From: Phoronis australis
Lineage: Eukaryota > Phoronida > Phoronidae
DNA: 64,000 nt
Direction: 5' to 3'
NCBI GenBank assembly: GCA_002633005.1
Contig: NMRA01000123.1
Span: forward strand, 480,553 to 544,552
The notes below the pieces were generated by a model. It worked only from the letters and a program-made list of their open reading frames with translations. It was not told where the DNA came from and made no database searches. Of the stretch, positions 23,601 to 36,035 are shown one piece after another. Made by a program: the position numbers and the translations under genes. The number at the start of each line of letters is the position of its first letter. Positions within the stretch are counted from its first letter, which is position 1.

Positions 23601-26600
23601 TTGCCTGGATGTCATACCTTGGGCTCACATCAGCCACTTTCCGATAGATGCTTTTCATTATAACGAAGAAAAACAAAGTGATCAATGGACACGTCAACCT
23701 ACCGATGCATATGCGACGAGCTTGTGACCTCTTTTCCCGTGGAATTCCCTCTCAACTAAATTTCCCCAATTGGCCCAGTGACAAGACGTCTGAAATCAGT
23801 ACCACTGCACATGTTGTGACTTTGACACTTGAAATGCAACACGTTCCTTATGCCCGACCACCAACTTGAAGCAGTAAAAGCACGAGAAAATGGGTAGAAT
23901 AAAGCATGAGAAGGAGAATTCTGGTGTTTTCTCAAGATATGAAAGGCGCCCTAAGCAGCTAGGTGGGAAATACATTGGACGACTTGATAACTAAGTCTAC
24001 ACGTACAATATCAAACACCGGGAAACTTGTTTCAAAAAACTGATGACAGCGTTAAATGACGTTTTCACCCACAAAAGCATGTGACATGCATGGTACGTTT
24101 TTTGACGATGAGACCTATGGAGGCAAAAAGGACAATCACGTACATGTACGTACCGAGACTACGCGAGCTAGCTAATCAATTTCAACGTCGTTTCACAGCT
24201 TCCTTTTCTGGATTTCGTAGCAAAAGGCAAGACAGTTTTCAATAGTTCGCTCGTGACGCCCACTTTCCTAACTTTTCAATCTATTTCAGATGCTGCAATT
24301 TGGGCCAATGGACATACGAGCCTGTATATGTTCTTATATTAAGAAATAAATATTAGAAAGCAAGTGTTCTATTACTTTTTTGAATCATGCACGTTTTCAT
24401 GCTACAAACTTGGAGGCACAATTGCAATTATGGCTCAGCACCGAGAGTCGGAAATTTTTTAAATCTTATTAGTCTTTTTCATTTCTCATCTGCTCTCGCG
24501 CCGCTTTACCCTGAAGTCCGCAATTTTGGCGAGGGTCACGTGCCCCGTCCTTGCTTCCTACAGCACTAATATGAATGAAATCAACCGACAAACTACTGTA
24601 CTGTTCAGTCGAAAAATCACCAGACTACAATTATCTTTTTTCTCTTGCCCTTTACTGGAAAATTGTCAGTGTCCAATCGTTCAATAACCAGAAAGGGTCG
24701 ACGGGGTACAAAATGCATTTGCCAAAATTAAATGTAATCGAGAATAGTTCTCGAGTCTACGTACGTGTGCAAAGGTCTTGAATGGAGTTTGGGGTTTGGC
24801 ATTTTTCGAGTATTATTCCAATGAGTACGTCAAGTTTGAGTCCAAATCACTGAGTAAGTTAAGGGTAACCTTTAGAGATGACGGGTACTGAACATGGGTG
24901 TCGACAGTCAATCTTGGGGGAATTTTGAGCGAGTTGGAACCATTCTCTCGACATCGCCATGATCATTCTGGCGGTGATGGCGAATTCGAGAGTATACAAC
25001 ATTCACACTTGTCTCACAAAAGAGGTCGCTTACAGATCACTCGAAGATGAGCGGGGCCCGACATATCTGCTCCGTGAAGATTTTTCACTTGACAATGGTA
25101 AAGGTCAGCATCGTCGGTGGGATGGACACGTGATATGATGAGCCGGCTTCCTTCATTTACTGTCCTGTACTTCTCGATGCTTGTGTTTAATTTTACTGGG
25201 TAGTGATCGTGATAGTACGAACGTTTTCCTTTCCACCAACTTATTCTGAGTCGTGGGAAACAAAGGAGTAATTAGCATATAAGCAGGGCCTTAAAAATTG
25301 CTTTTGCATGATATCCAAGCTCTCATTCACTCCCTTGCATACACGCACCAGTAAAGCCGAGCTCAGAGGAGTAAGAGGCATCTTTGCACAATGCTCGATT
25401 GTCAGCCATTAAAGTCAGGATTCGAGCTTGAGCATCCCAAACGGGAGTCCAACTCAAAGCACTGAGCCACACTTTGTCCTTGTAAAGAGGGATTAGTGAC
25501 GCTGAAATTTACGGACTCACAAGTTCCGTGTGCTATTTCTCAGCAAGAGGTACGTGCCTATGCCTGCTGTTTGGTCTTCTAGAGAATTCGACTTCTATTT
25601 TCAGGGGCCCGTTTGATGGAGCTTTTTTCGTCTGAACTAACACCGAAATCAAGCCAACTTCAATTTTTAAACACCAAAACTATGGCCGAAATCGGTTTAA
25701 GCTAACACCGAAAGTTATTCAGCTACGGAATAGGCTGAAAACTGAACTTCTAGTCTAAATGGCCGAACTTTACAACTAATGTCACTGTGAATTGTTGAAA
25801 AACAAATGTTTTAGATATATTTCGAAGTCTAATGTCCATGAACAATGTCCAATTGAAGATGGTGTGCTTCCGATTAGAGAACCCGCAAACCAAACTGAGT
25901 CTATGTAGTGAGCTTTCACTTCACATGTAAAAAGATATCTTCCACTTAAACCAGGGAGATCTCATGCCGAATGAGGACTCGACCATATCCAAAGTCTTGC
26001 AAATAACCGCCATCGAAATTTTAAAAAGCAAGATTTTTCTTCAAACCGTAATTCACAAACTGTGTCGCTAAGTGTTGTGAATTCACAACTGACTGCAAAG
26101 ACGCAGATTGTTTGGTCACGCAGTCACAAACAGAATTATTTTCTAAGTGAGGGGCATACCCAACACCGTCCTGGAGTTCATCAAATGGTCTATTATGAAG
26201 TTTTATCTTAATTTAAACACATTTTTGGTCTAAAAAAAGTATTTCAACACTTTAAGTCTTTTAAAAGAAGCACTTTTTATGGACCGGGTTCTTGAGCTCC
26301 AGGGCACGAGATCGGGACTCTTAACACATACAGTACTTAAATACTCCACTCAACCTTGTTCAAGCTTACAAAACTATTCGCAAATCCCGAGGTATGAGGT
26401 TTTCATCGAAACCACTGCCAGAGTCCCAACGACTAAGTCGATTAGATAACTTATCTATACACGTGTAGTTTTGGTTCTCTCACAAATTAAGGGAATCACC
26501 CCCAGAGGACTTAAGTTACTTCGCTGCGTGAAGGAAAACCACACTTACTGAGTTCGTACAATGGCCATGTGTCACACAAAAGAATTTTATTAAGATATCT

Positions 26601-26775
26601 TAAGAGATTTAGTAGATTTTAGTATGCCTGTTGTTACGAAACTAGCGAAAATTTTAAAAATTATTATGTATATTTTTCTGTTATCGGCGTTGTACTTAAT
26701 GGGTGGATGACTGTCTCCACCGTTGTTGTTTTTACCAGTGCGATACTGAGGAGTTGCGAGGAAAGTCCGTCAGAC
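20635..26775. other. 6-kb non-coding stretch, presumed intron or intergenic
   Basis: No supported exon or complete element. A short exon-like piece at 21136-21196 (minus; good CTTCTCTCACTCTGTAG acceptor and GTAAGT donor) reads QCLPNSPDSVEILCGN in one frame but does not match neighbouring phases. A GGGGCCCGTTTGATGG sequence at 25613 could be one Harbinger-type end, but its partner was not found. Confidence 0.3.
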
Positions 26776-26845
26776 GTGAAAAGATGCGTTTGTGGAGGCT
26801 GTAGTAACAGCAACTTTACTCAGAACGTCTATGTGTTCAAATTTT
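26776..26845 (+). pseudogene. THAP-domain exon fragment
   Basis: Encodes VKRCVCGGCSNSNFTQNVYVF, the N-terminal third of a THAP zinc finger (first two cysteines), followed by GTAAATAC, a plausible donor; THAP genes often have an intron here. It is close in sequence to the fragment at 13.8-14.2 kb. The Gypsy element is inserted about 20 bp downstream, and no matching remainder was found beyond it. Probably the relic of a THAP transposon. Confidence 0.5.
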
Positions 26846-26867
26846 GTAAATACATGCATAGAAAAAC

Positions 26868-27023
26868 TGTTAACGTTGATGATCCCAGATTCGATTCGAG
26901 TCCGTTCTTAAAAGACACACTACAGCCATTTTTGAGGAAGTCACTTGGTATCTATTTTTCAGACAGCGGAGAGCGTACATCAAACAACACGCCATCTAGC
27001 GGTCGCAATACATAATCTTTACA
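26868..27023 (-). repeat. 3' LTR (156 bp)
   Basis: Bounded by TG and CA on the plus strand. It differs from the 5' LTR by about six substitutions and one indel over 157 bp, roughly 95-96% identity by eye. Confidence 0.9.
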
Positions 27024-27034
27024 CCCTTCCCCTC
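27024..27034 (-). promoter_or_regulatory. Polypurine tract
   Basis: On the minus strand it reads GAGGGGAAGGG directly before the 3' LTR start TGTAAAG, where plus-strand DNA synthesis would be primed. Confidence 0.85.
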
Positions 27035-27080
27035 AAGCTTGGAAAACTTAACTACAGGAACAACAAACAGTTTTACAAGT

Positions 27081-30000
27081 TCAACCTGTCCGGGGGCTTA
27101 ACATTTCTGAGCGAACGTCTAAGAGCCGGTACTGGCGGAGCTTCCGGAAAACAGGCACAGATGCTGAGGGTGATTCCACGACATCCCTGTTAGATTCGGG
27201 AACAATGGGTGAACTCAACATATCATCAGGGCTTGTCGCTGAATCAGGCACATTAACATTAGGCACAGGTTCAATCATTACCAGAAGACAAATGATAGTT
27301 ACTTCTACACTTCTATCATGCAAACTGGGAGATGTACAATCTAGCTGCATCTGGTCAACATGACGTCTGTAATATTTGTCATTGACAGATTTCACCAAAT
27401 ACATGCGAGACCCTAAACTTTCCATAATGATACCTGGCAACTTATTAGGGCCAACACCAAAGTTTTGAAACAGAACCTTATCACCAATCTCAAATACACG
27501 TAATTTACCAGATTTGTGATTTTCACATTGAAAAGCTTGTTTAGTTTTGACTCGGCTAGTGAAATCAGGTTTCACTCTGTTTAAAGCAGTCATTAATCTA
27601 CGATTCATAAGCAACTCTGCGTGTGTAACTCCCGTCACAGAATGTGGTCGTGTTCTGTAGCTCAGTAAAACCCGTGACAAACGTGTTTCGAGCGACCCTT
27701 CTGCGACACGCTTCAAACCATTCTTGATAATCTGCACTGCCCTTTCTGCAGCGTCGTTCGATGCAGGCTTAAATGGCGCACTAGTGACATGCTTAATACC
27801 GTTTTTCACAAGAAAATCTTGGAATGTCCGACTAATAAATGCACTAACATTATCTGAAACAATGGTATCAGGCAAACCATGGGTTGCAAAAATACGACGT
27901 AATTTCTCAATGGTCAACTCAGCAGTAATGCTGCTCATGGTACATGACTCAATCCATTTAGAGTAGGCATCAATGACTATGAGAAAATACGTACCGAGAA
28001 ATGGTCCAGCAAAATCAATATGAAGACTTTCCCAAGGTGCGGTAGGGAGCTGCCACATGCTCAATGGTGCCTCAGCAGGTTTCTTACTCAACATTTAACA
28101 AGTTTTACATTTCCTAACAACATCACTGAATCTAAACCAGGCCACCAAACATAGTTTCTACTCAAAGATTTCATAGCACAAATACCAGGATGTGCATCAT
28201 GTAACTCATCTAAAATCTTAACACGACCTTGCGGGGGAATAATCACACGTGATCCCCACAAAACTAAGTTGTCTTGTACACTTAGTTCAAGCTTCCTGCT
28301 TACATAGGGTGTCAAATCATCAAGTAACTCAGGTGGTAACTTATCCCAACTACCTGACATAATACATGACTTAACAGTAGATAACACAGGTCACGACTTG
28401 TCCAAAGTCTCAACTGCGATGCAGATACAGGAGATTCACTATTTTGTAATGTTTGCAACAACAAAACCAGATCACCAGGGGTAGGAGTGTTTACCTCCTG
28501 AAACGGCAATGGCAATCTACTGAGAGCATCTGCAACACAATTGGGTGATCCCTTACGATAACAAATACAGTAATCATAACCTGACAACGTCAAGGCCCAA
28601 CGCTGCATTCTGGCAGACGCCATAGGAGGTATAGATTCTGTCCCATGTAAAAGGGTTAAAAGGGGTTTGTGATCTGTTTCTAGTGCTAATTTACGACCCC
28701 AAACATACTGGTGCATTTTCTTAACAGCGAAAACACAAGCTAGACCCTCCTTGTCAACCATCCCATAGTTTCGTTCGGCCTTGTTCAAAGATCTAGATGC
28801 ATATGCAATAGGCGATTCAATTCCATCAGGGTTTATGCGAGACAAAGTGCAACCTAAACCATACGAAGACGCATCACACGACAGTAGTAATGGTTTATCA
28901 GGGTCATAATGAACTAACAATGGAGATGAACACAGCAGTTCCTTCGCACCATCAAATGCCCTCTGACACTCTGCCGACCAAAACCAAGTTTGATTACGCC
29001 TCAACAACCGATGAAGAGGTTCAAGTGATGTACTCAAATCACGCAAAAAAGATCCATAATGGTTTAGCATACCCAAAAAGGCTTTGAGTTCAGAGGCATT
29101 TGATGGTACGGGAGCATTCAAGATAGCTTTAACACGATCCTGAGTAGGGCGAAGTCCTTCAGAGGTGACGCGACGACCCAAATACAACCTCTGACTGCAT
29201 CAGTGAATACTTGTCTTTACGGAGCCGAAGACCGGATTCTGAGAAACGATGCAGTACTTCACGCAGATTGTCTAAGTGTTCCCTATCATCAACGCCAGTA
29301 ACAAGCACGTCATCAAGGTACACAACTACGTGCGAGATACCTTTCAACAATGTTTCCATATGGCGTTGAAACAGACCTAATACCAAACGGACACCTGTTG
29401 TAGACAAACAATCCGGGGTGTGTGTAAATAGTGGTATACATTTTGGACTGCTCGTCCAACTCAAGTTGGTTGTAAGCGTTCGACATGTCCAACTTCGTGA
29501 ACTTCTGTCCACCGGCTAATGACGCAAACAAATCGTCCATACACGGAATCGTATAGCGGTCTAACTGAGAAACTTTGTTCACAGTTAATTTGTAGTCACC
29601 ACAGATACGCAATGACTGACCATCAGCCTTGATAACTGGCACAATGGGCGCAGCCCAATCAATGAACTCAACTGGTTTAACGATGTCAAGCCTCTGCAAA
29701 CGATGCAACTCCTCTTCTATTCTAATGCGCATAGCATGAGGCACAGAGCGAGCTTTGCAGAACAGTGGTGTGACGTCAGGGTCCACATGAATTTTAGCCT
29801 TCACATCGCGCAAAGTACCTAAAACCGGTTCGAACAAAGTTGGAAATTCATCCAACACATTTTTAGACACATCAACAGAGTTGACTGGTGTTCCTTGCAT
29901 GTTGAACTCGCGCAACCAACTGCGACCCAACAACGTTGGACCTGCACTCTCCACAATCCACAACTTCAGATCCTCGACACAACCTCGGTATTTCACAGAA

Positions 30001-31037
30001 ACAATGCATGAACCGGCAACCGGTATCGGTTCCTTAATTTACGTACGCAATGGCAACTCTTCTGGATGCGAATCATCACTCCACGTCTCGAAAAATGTGT
30101 CACGAGACATAAGTGAACGACTGGAACCATTGTCAACCTCCATGGTAACAGGTATTCCATTAAGAGTCAATGTCAACCTGTCTGGCTCATCACCGATAGT
30201 TTCATTTATGTGATACACACCATAGGCATCCACCTCCTGTGTGTCCTCTTGAGACGTTTCTTGAGAGCCTGGAGACACAGATACATGGTGGGTTGAATGA
30301 CATACCTTTTTAATGTGCCCTATCTTACTACATTTGTAACATGTGGCATTTATGAACCGGCACTCATGAACCTTGTGCTTGCCTTTGCAACGCCAGCATG
30401 ATCCATTGAAGTTTGACGGTGTGGAGCTATTTCCACGAGTTCTACGAGGTGCAGGGTTGGGCTTGGGTTTCACCCCACCTTCAGCTCCAGCTACTTTGTG
30501 AACATCTTGCGGTGCTGGGCGGATTTCTTTAGAGTCCTTCTTCGCCGCCTCCATAGCAACCACAATGTCAACGGCATCTTGAAACTTCAAGTTTTTCTCC
30601 CGTAAGACACGTTGTTGCATTTTATCTGAGTAAAGGCCCATAACCAACTGGTCTCTTAGACGCTCCTCAAGTGTAGTTTTAAAATCACAGTGAATACTTA
30701 GGGTTTTCAACGCCGCAATATAATCACGGGTGGACTCTGTGGGCTTTTGTATCTTTTTCATGAATCGGAAACGTTCCATAATCACCACCGGTTTTGGAGA
30801 GTAATGTTCTTTCAGCGTAGCGACGCATTGTTGAAACGTTTTGTCCTTAGGGGCTGCCGGAGACACCAATGTTTTCAACAGATCATAAGCCGTTTCACCG
30901 ATAACGGCTAAAAAACAACTAACATGTTTTCCGGAGGGCAAATCATTTGCCTCGAAATACGCCTCCAATCGTTCGATGTATGACTCAAAGTTAGTTGATT
31001 CTGTTAATGGAGATATTGATCCAATTAAAGACGACAT
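27081..31037 (-). pseudogene. Gypsy gag-pol, broken
   Basis: ATG at 31037 just after the primer site. Gag (to about 30300) ends in two zinc knuckles, the first short, the second CYKCSKIGHIKKVC. The protease motif reads EVDNGSS: catalytic Asp kept, the usual Thr is Asn. RT has YLDD near 29330, RNase H starts LSCDASSYGLG, and integrase keeps a full DD35E set (HIDFAG, SDNVSAF, then Glu after 35 residues) plus the zinc-binding region. Breaks: TAA at 30039-30041 between protease and RT; a small deletion in the conserved RT loop near 29376; single-base-scale shifts near 29180, 28390 and 28124; TAA at 28095-28097 after the integrase zinc cysteines. Confidence 0.9.
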
Positions 31038-31043
31038 TTTTAT

Positions 31044-31053
31044 CTCGTCGCCA
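31044..31053 (-). promoter_or_regulatory. Primer-binding site, tRNA-Ser(GCU) type
   Basis: Minus strand TGGCGACGAG lies one or two bases inside the 5' LTR. It matches the complement of the CCA-tailed 3' end of animal tRNA-Ser(GCU) over 10 bases. Confidence 0.75.
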
Positions 31054-31055
31054 AC

Positions 31056-31212
31056 TGTTAACGTTGATGATCCCAGATTCGATTCGAGTCCGTTCTTAAA
31101 AGACACACTACAGCCATTTTTGAGGAAGTCACTTGACATCTATTTTGCAGGCAGCGGAGAGCGTACATCAAACAACACGTCATCTAGCGGTCACAATACA
31201 TAATCTATTACA
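31056..31212 (-). repeat. 5' LTR (157 bp)
   Basis: Starts TGTAATAGATTATG on the minus strand and ends AACGTTAACA. It is the partner of 26868-27023. Confidence 0.9.
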
Positions 31213-31217
31213 AAAAC

Positions 31218-31919
31218 TGAACTGAAATACATGTAGAATCGGTTTGTGCGCCGCACGAGAGTGTGGAATGTCAGCCGTGCAGAGCAGGTGATTCAATCGG
31301 GAGCTACACTTATTTCAACGCGTTTAAAGGCATCGTGTTTCGACCACACACAAAAGCGGCGTTGCGATGGAAGTCTCTCCACCTTGTAAGTGTATTTGAA
31401 AGTTTTATAGAAAAACGAGCAAATCGTCCTCGTCTTCTGATCAACTGTGTTCCGCCATTGCAATTGATTGTCAAGTGGCCAAACGTCTTCCACACCTTAC
31501 ATCATTTGAGAGGAAACTTGGAAACAACTAACTTTTCTTCAAAATTAAAAAATCGCTACTGCTTGACATATAAGTGATTATTTACTTAGATTTAATGGCA
31601 TTCTTTCATTTTAGCTAACTGAAACCTCAAAAACTGAGAAAATGCACGGTGGAAAATCTTAAAAGGTGGTATCCGTTCCTTGAGGACGAACGGTTTGCGC
31701 TAAAAGTGCATATACTCAATCGTATGTTCTCTTCACCGTTTGGTCTTATTTGTCCAGCACGTGACCTTGATGTCGCCAGAACAACGTAAGCGGTTACACG
31801 CGTAGGCTGAATTTCAAATAGTACCATCTTCTTACCTTGGGTCATTATAACCAATGCGAAAACAATAGACAACGCGATTAGCAAGTTCAAAGAAGGCGAA
31901 GTACATTCAGTAATACGTC
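31218..31919. other. Non-coding; possible short exons only
   Basis: Plus: an open stretch at 31263-31385 ends at a strong GTAAGTGT donor but has no recognised domain. Minus: hydrophobic LLIALSIVFALVIMTQ at about 31830-31885 before a GTAAGA donor resembles a signal peptide but has no in-frame ATG. Neither is called as a gene. Confidence 0.3.
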
Positions 31920-32012
31920 AACAGTGCACGTAGGCGCACGTTGTCGCACGTAGGCGCACGTAGGCGCAGCAAGCCATCTTTTGACATTTGAACGTAGCGC
32001 CTACGCACTGTT
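31920..32012. mobile_element. 93-bp foldback element with CGCACGTAGG repeats
   Basis: Inverted ends AACAGTGCACGTAGGCGC and AACAGTGCGTAGGCGC. The left arm carries about four CGCACGTAGG units in tandem (31926-31967). Too small to encode anything; probably a miniature inverted-repeat element. Confidence 0.5.
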
Positions 32013-32768
32013 AGTTAGGTTCAGTGATCAAGATGATACGGTATGCTTTCGGCCCCTACTTACCTGTAATTTCATAATTTCATCACTACAGCACTGAGCT
32101 ATTATTAAAATAATTTTCAGTCTTTCTCATTAACATAAGTAATCATTGGCGGATATTTTAAGCAAACCGGGGCATCGTCACAGTCTAGAACTGAGAGCAA
32201 TGGCCGTGTTTAGATAAGTCAGCTGGCGCAACTGCACAACAGACATGTTCGTAAAATGCAAACACTCATGTTTCCACGTGGACAATGAGTGTAATTGCCT
32301 GTATGAGACATGGGCACAGATTTCTTTGAACATGAAACAAATGCAGACCTATATCATTAGTCATTGATCCCAACTGCCGGAATTCGCTGAGAGCTGCCTA
32401 AATGCATTTACATGTATTAATGCATTGCTTCACCTTTTCTTAAGTTTTCGGATGAGCAGAAAACATTAGATTACTTACTCGGGTTTCGGCATTCCAGTTA
32501 CGATACAATCGAATACAGCATTCTGGCCCTGGCGAAGGATCTGATCACGTGGGTTTTCAATAACTCTTGGACGTTTCATAACTGTTTTCTCTGTACAACG
32601 GAAACAAAAACAGCGTTGTACAAATCATATCAAGAAGTAACAAAAGTTAAACGGTAGATGGTACAGACGTGTAAATCGAGATCCTGATATAATCCTAGCA
32701 AAGTAGGACGCGAGAACATGCAAGCACAATAATGGTCCACCACATTTGTCCTACGAAGATTGGGAGCA
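32013..32768. other. Non-coding
   Basis: No exon or element supported. Confidence 0.3.
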
Positions 32769-34186
32769 TACAGTACAGCCACTGAATTTTTAGACTTCGT
32801 CCGGGCCACCTCACGCCTGGACAGACCGGAGCGCAACCGGAACACAGGCGTGACAGAAATCAGTCACAGTCGCCTCACGCCCACTCTCCGGGTAGTCCTC
32901 ACGCTTACCTCCAGTTTAGTTAACGCCTTCCTCACGCCTCGTTCACGCTTTTTTCGCGCCTCCGTCAGGATTACCTCAAGCTTTCTTCACGCCTTCGGTA
33001 GCTGTGGTAACCATGGTAGGGCACCGGGCTAATCAGTAAAAATACATGTAACGTCTTGATTGCCTGTCGTTTCGGTCAAGTTGCAAAGATATTATAGTAT
33101 ATTATAGAGTATCTTTGCAAGCAGTCATCTATCACACTTGGGTTCCGACTAACTCTGTAACTCCACGTGTTGTTCATACAAACGTCTTCCTTCAGCTCGT
33201 CTTGTGTTACACTTACATGTACATGTTCAATTTACGACTTAAGAGCCAGTCCCATCAACGACAAACATGTACAGTAACCACTATTAGTAAATGCGAATAA
33301 ACGCGACCCTGTGCCCAGAGTCATCTTTACATGGCTGTGGACTCCTTGAAACTTGTCACGGGTGGACATAGTTAATTCGCCTTAAAAATAGCCTGCGCAT
33401 CTTGTGAAGTATTGCGTCACTCCGTAAATTTTTGCACCGCACTGGCGTACAGAAAATTTCAATAGGCCGCCCTTCTGACATACCCATCCCTTACTGCAAG
33501 CAAATGTTTTGACTTAAAAGTCCTGAATCCGTAGTGCAGTTCAATTATCTGTAGCCCACTCCCCGTAGTACATGCGTATCGGCTGAGTACACAGCATCCC
33601 CGGGGTACTTCTTCACTAAAATAATAATAGCGGTCATCTGTTTAACTCGTCAAATGCATGAGCGTGATCAGTTTTCTCCGCATGATGCCAGAACTTGGGA
33701 TCAATGTGCTCAGAATTGACATGCTATGCTCCTTCATATCGTGAAGGCAATTGAATAATTCCGCCGTGTACACGTGTGTCAAGACTCTTTATTAGTTTAT
33801 ATCAAAAACAAATAATTTTATAGACATGTAAGTGAAAAGTAAAGTCCACAGGTCTGTTTTCTGAAGTGACTTAAGATTTGAGACGGAAATTTTGGTCTTT
33901 TACTGCATCTGACGATTTCAAAAAAAAAATTAAACTTCACTTGGGCAAAAGTCTATGAGAATACACACATCACTGCTAGTTACTGATGTAATTTACTTTA
34001 TCATCTGCGATGCAGGTAAACTCACGCCTAACTCACGGTAAGCTTGGGGTACAGTCACGCTTAGGCTTACGCCAGCTGTCACGGTTGATTCACGCCTCAC
34101 TCTCCGGTCTGTCTCCGGTTACGGTCACGAGTGGCTGGACCGGAGAGACACCTGAGAGAGTCTAATAATTCAGTGGCTGTACTGTA
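32769..34186. mobile_element. Tc1/mariner-like non-autonomous element, TA-flanked
   Basis: Ends are CAGTACAGCCACTGAATT at 32771 and its reverse complement ending at 34184, each next to TA (32769-32770, 34185-34186), as expected for the TA target of Tc1/mariner. Both sub-ends contain many TCACGC(C) motifs, at least six on the left (32810-32990) and five on the right (34020-34110), like subterminal transposase sites. The interior has no transposase; the open frame 32760-33032 is low-complexity sequence from the TCACGCC repeats. Confidence 0.62.
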
Positions 34187-34270
34187 CGTAGCGTAAAAAT
34201 GATTAGATGTTGCGTTTGATGGAACTCCGATCAGTGCTACTTAAAAAAACGGAGAGAGAATGGCATTTAC

Positions 34271-34393
34271 CTCCATAACGTTTTGCAAATGTTTCAGTAG
34301 CAATTCCTTTTACAGGTATTTGCTGTGGATTAAAGACTTTAACAGGTGGAACATAAAAGGGTGAGAACCCATTGTGACTCGCGGACACGTGAC
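34271..34393 (-). CDS. Candidate exon of the EB-Ig gene, no known domain
   Basis: The donor G|GTAAATG is reasonable. With the acceptor CCGACGAG the exon is 123 nt and phase 1-1, reading HVSASHNGFSPFYVPP, VKVFNPQQIPVKG and ATETFAKRYG. A much stronger acceptor (ATTTTTAGTTTTCAG at about 34440) would start it in phase 0 with WSDVMIKNILCY, but then it would not fit the phase 1 exit of exon 36036-36155. The composition is protein-like; I do not recognise the family. It sits between the EB modules and the Ig domains and could be a linker. Confidence 0.42.
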
Positions 34394-34442
34394 CTCGTCG
34401 GTAACACAGAATGTTTTTAATCATAACATCAGACCACTGAAA

Positions 34443-36035
34443 ACTAAAAATAATCTTATAAGTGTATTTGGATCGAGTGAAGATAATTTCTCTTCATTGT
34501 CTACTATGTAATAGCTAACCGGTACACTGAACTGAGTGAAGTGCAAAAGGATAAAATCATGAGGTACTCGTAGGAACTGACTAGACATACGCGAATGATG
34601 CGTGACATGTCAGTAGAGAGGAATACACTTTGAATGGGTTTAAACACTTTGTATCACAAACATATTTTCAAGGATCATGCTGCAATGACTGAAATTTTCA
34701 CATCTACTTGTTCTACTGTACACTGCTTGGGTCAAGATTGTTAGATGACCCTGATTGCTTGTCCTGACGATTATGTTTGAGACATCGAAACATGTTGAAG
34801 TTGAAAAATCTGGTTTTACTTTTGAATATTGTTAATCAAAAGTATTGACATTGTGAGGAATTCTCAATTTTCAAGTAGTACTCAAGAGAGTTAGACCACC
34901 GATGTAGCATGAGTAAAACCTCGAGGGAATGAGCAAATGTAATAAAAAATGAGACGGCTACTACTTAGCGTTCTTGAAAGTTGCCCAATACATAATGCAA
35001 CTTTTGAAGACTCCAATTCACAAATTGATACGTTATCATACATAGCTAAATTATATTTACTAAATTTCCAACCACTCTCAATGAATGAATCCTAACAATT
35101 CATAACCTGCACTAGGATGGTTTTTTCAAGTCATAATTCGCAATAATAATGACAGTAACACTTAAATTGAAACAACGCCAATATTTGCATTTTGCTTCTT
35201 ATCTAGGGCAAAGTAACATTATCGATACCAATCGTGGGATGGACGTCTTGAAAATGCGTCTGTTTGGGTGCAATTACGTAAAGTAAACTTTGTTTTTTTT
35301 TTGAAAAATGCACTGAACATTTTTGTAAGTTTTTATTCCAGTATTAGACTCAAACTTTATTTGTTTTCTCAACTGGATGTCTCAAAATGTTCATGCTTTT
35401 ATTTTCGTTTTTCATAGCACCTACTATAATTTCTCACCCATGCATCGTCCGTAGACCATAACTCTTTGAGCTAAATCACGGCAAACGCACTTTCGACCAC
35501 TCCGCTGCACGTTACAACGTTGTTGGTCTTCGGGACACTTTAGGCCTCTGTCCAATGTGTTGCAAGGTACCTCGGTTGAGTCTTAAGAAAAAAACGTATG
35601 TTACGGTATCATTAGTTCACATGTTTTCTACTATCACCTGAAACGACATAATCACAATCGTCATCGTCATCGTTGGCGTCACCGTCATTGTCAACCTCAT
35701 CATTAGCATGACCATCATCGTCACCATAACCATCGTCATTGTCATATCCGTCATCGTCAAAATTGCCATCGGCATTACGTAATCACCATCAGCACCATCG
35801 TTATTGACCTTACCATAGTCATGAACGCCGCTAACAACATCATCATCGTCGGCAATATCGTCATCAGCACCTTTATTATCATCGCGAATAACAGCAAAAT
35901 CATCAGCATTGAAACCATTAGAAGTGTGAAACAGTAGCGTTAAGTTGGAATAAGATAACAATTACGTTATCATTTCTTTCACACTGTTAAAACTGTTAGC
36001 ATCCATGTTTTGCTAAAAATGAACTTGATGCCTAC
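34443..36035. other. Presumed intron with degenerate triplet repeat
   Basis: No exon supported. About 35638-35905 is a degenerate (CAT/CGT)n tract rich in TCATCG, which creates a false acidic open frame (35617-35961). Confidence 0.45.

Larger units (their letters stand above)
26863..31217 (-). mobile_element. Complete Ty3/Gypsy LTR retrotransposon with 5-bp target duplication
   Basis: The element spans 26868-31212 (4345 bp), flanked by AAAAC at 26863-26867 and 31213-31217. It carries LTRs of 156 and 157 bp, a primer-binding site, a polypurine tract, and one gag-protease-RT-RNase H-integrase frame read on the minus strand. The coding region has two in-frame stops and four frame breaks, so this copy is not autonomous. 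The gag knuckles, the tRNA-Ser-type primer site and the compact single-frame layout recall the Mag-like branch; that placement is an inference. It lies inside a large intron of the minus-strand exon ladder. Confidence 0.92.

Noticed and set aside
25613-25660. GGGGCCCGTTTGATGG as a Harbinger end
   Set aside because: No inverted partner or transposase found nearby.
31627-31890. Minus-strand signal-peptide-like LLIALSIVFALVIMTQ before a GTAAGA donor
   Set aside because: No in-frame ATG upstream; the nearest ATG is in another frame.
32760-33032. 90-codon plus-strand frame
   Set aside because: Generated by TCACGCC repeats at the end of a Tc1/mariner-like element.
35617-35961. Acidic and methionine-rich minus-strand frame
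   Set aside because: Translation of a degenerate CAT/CGT triplet repeat; low complexity.
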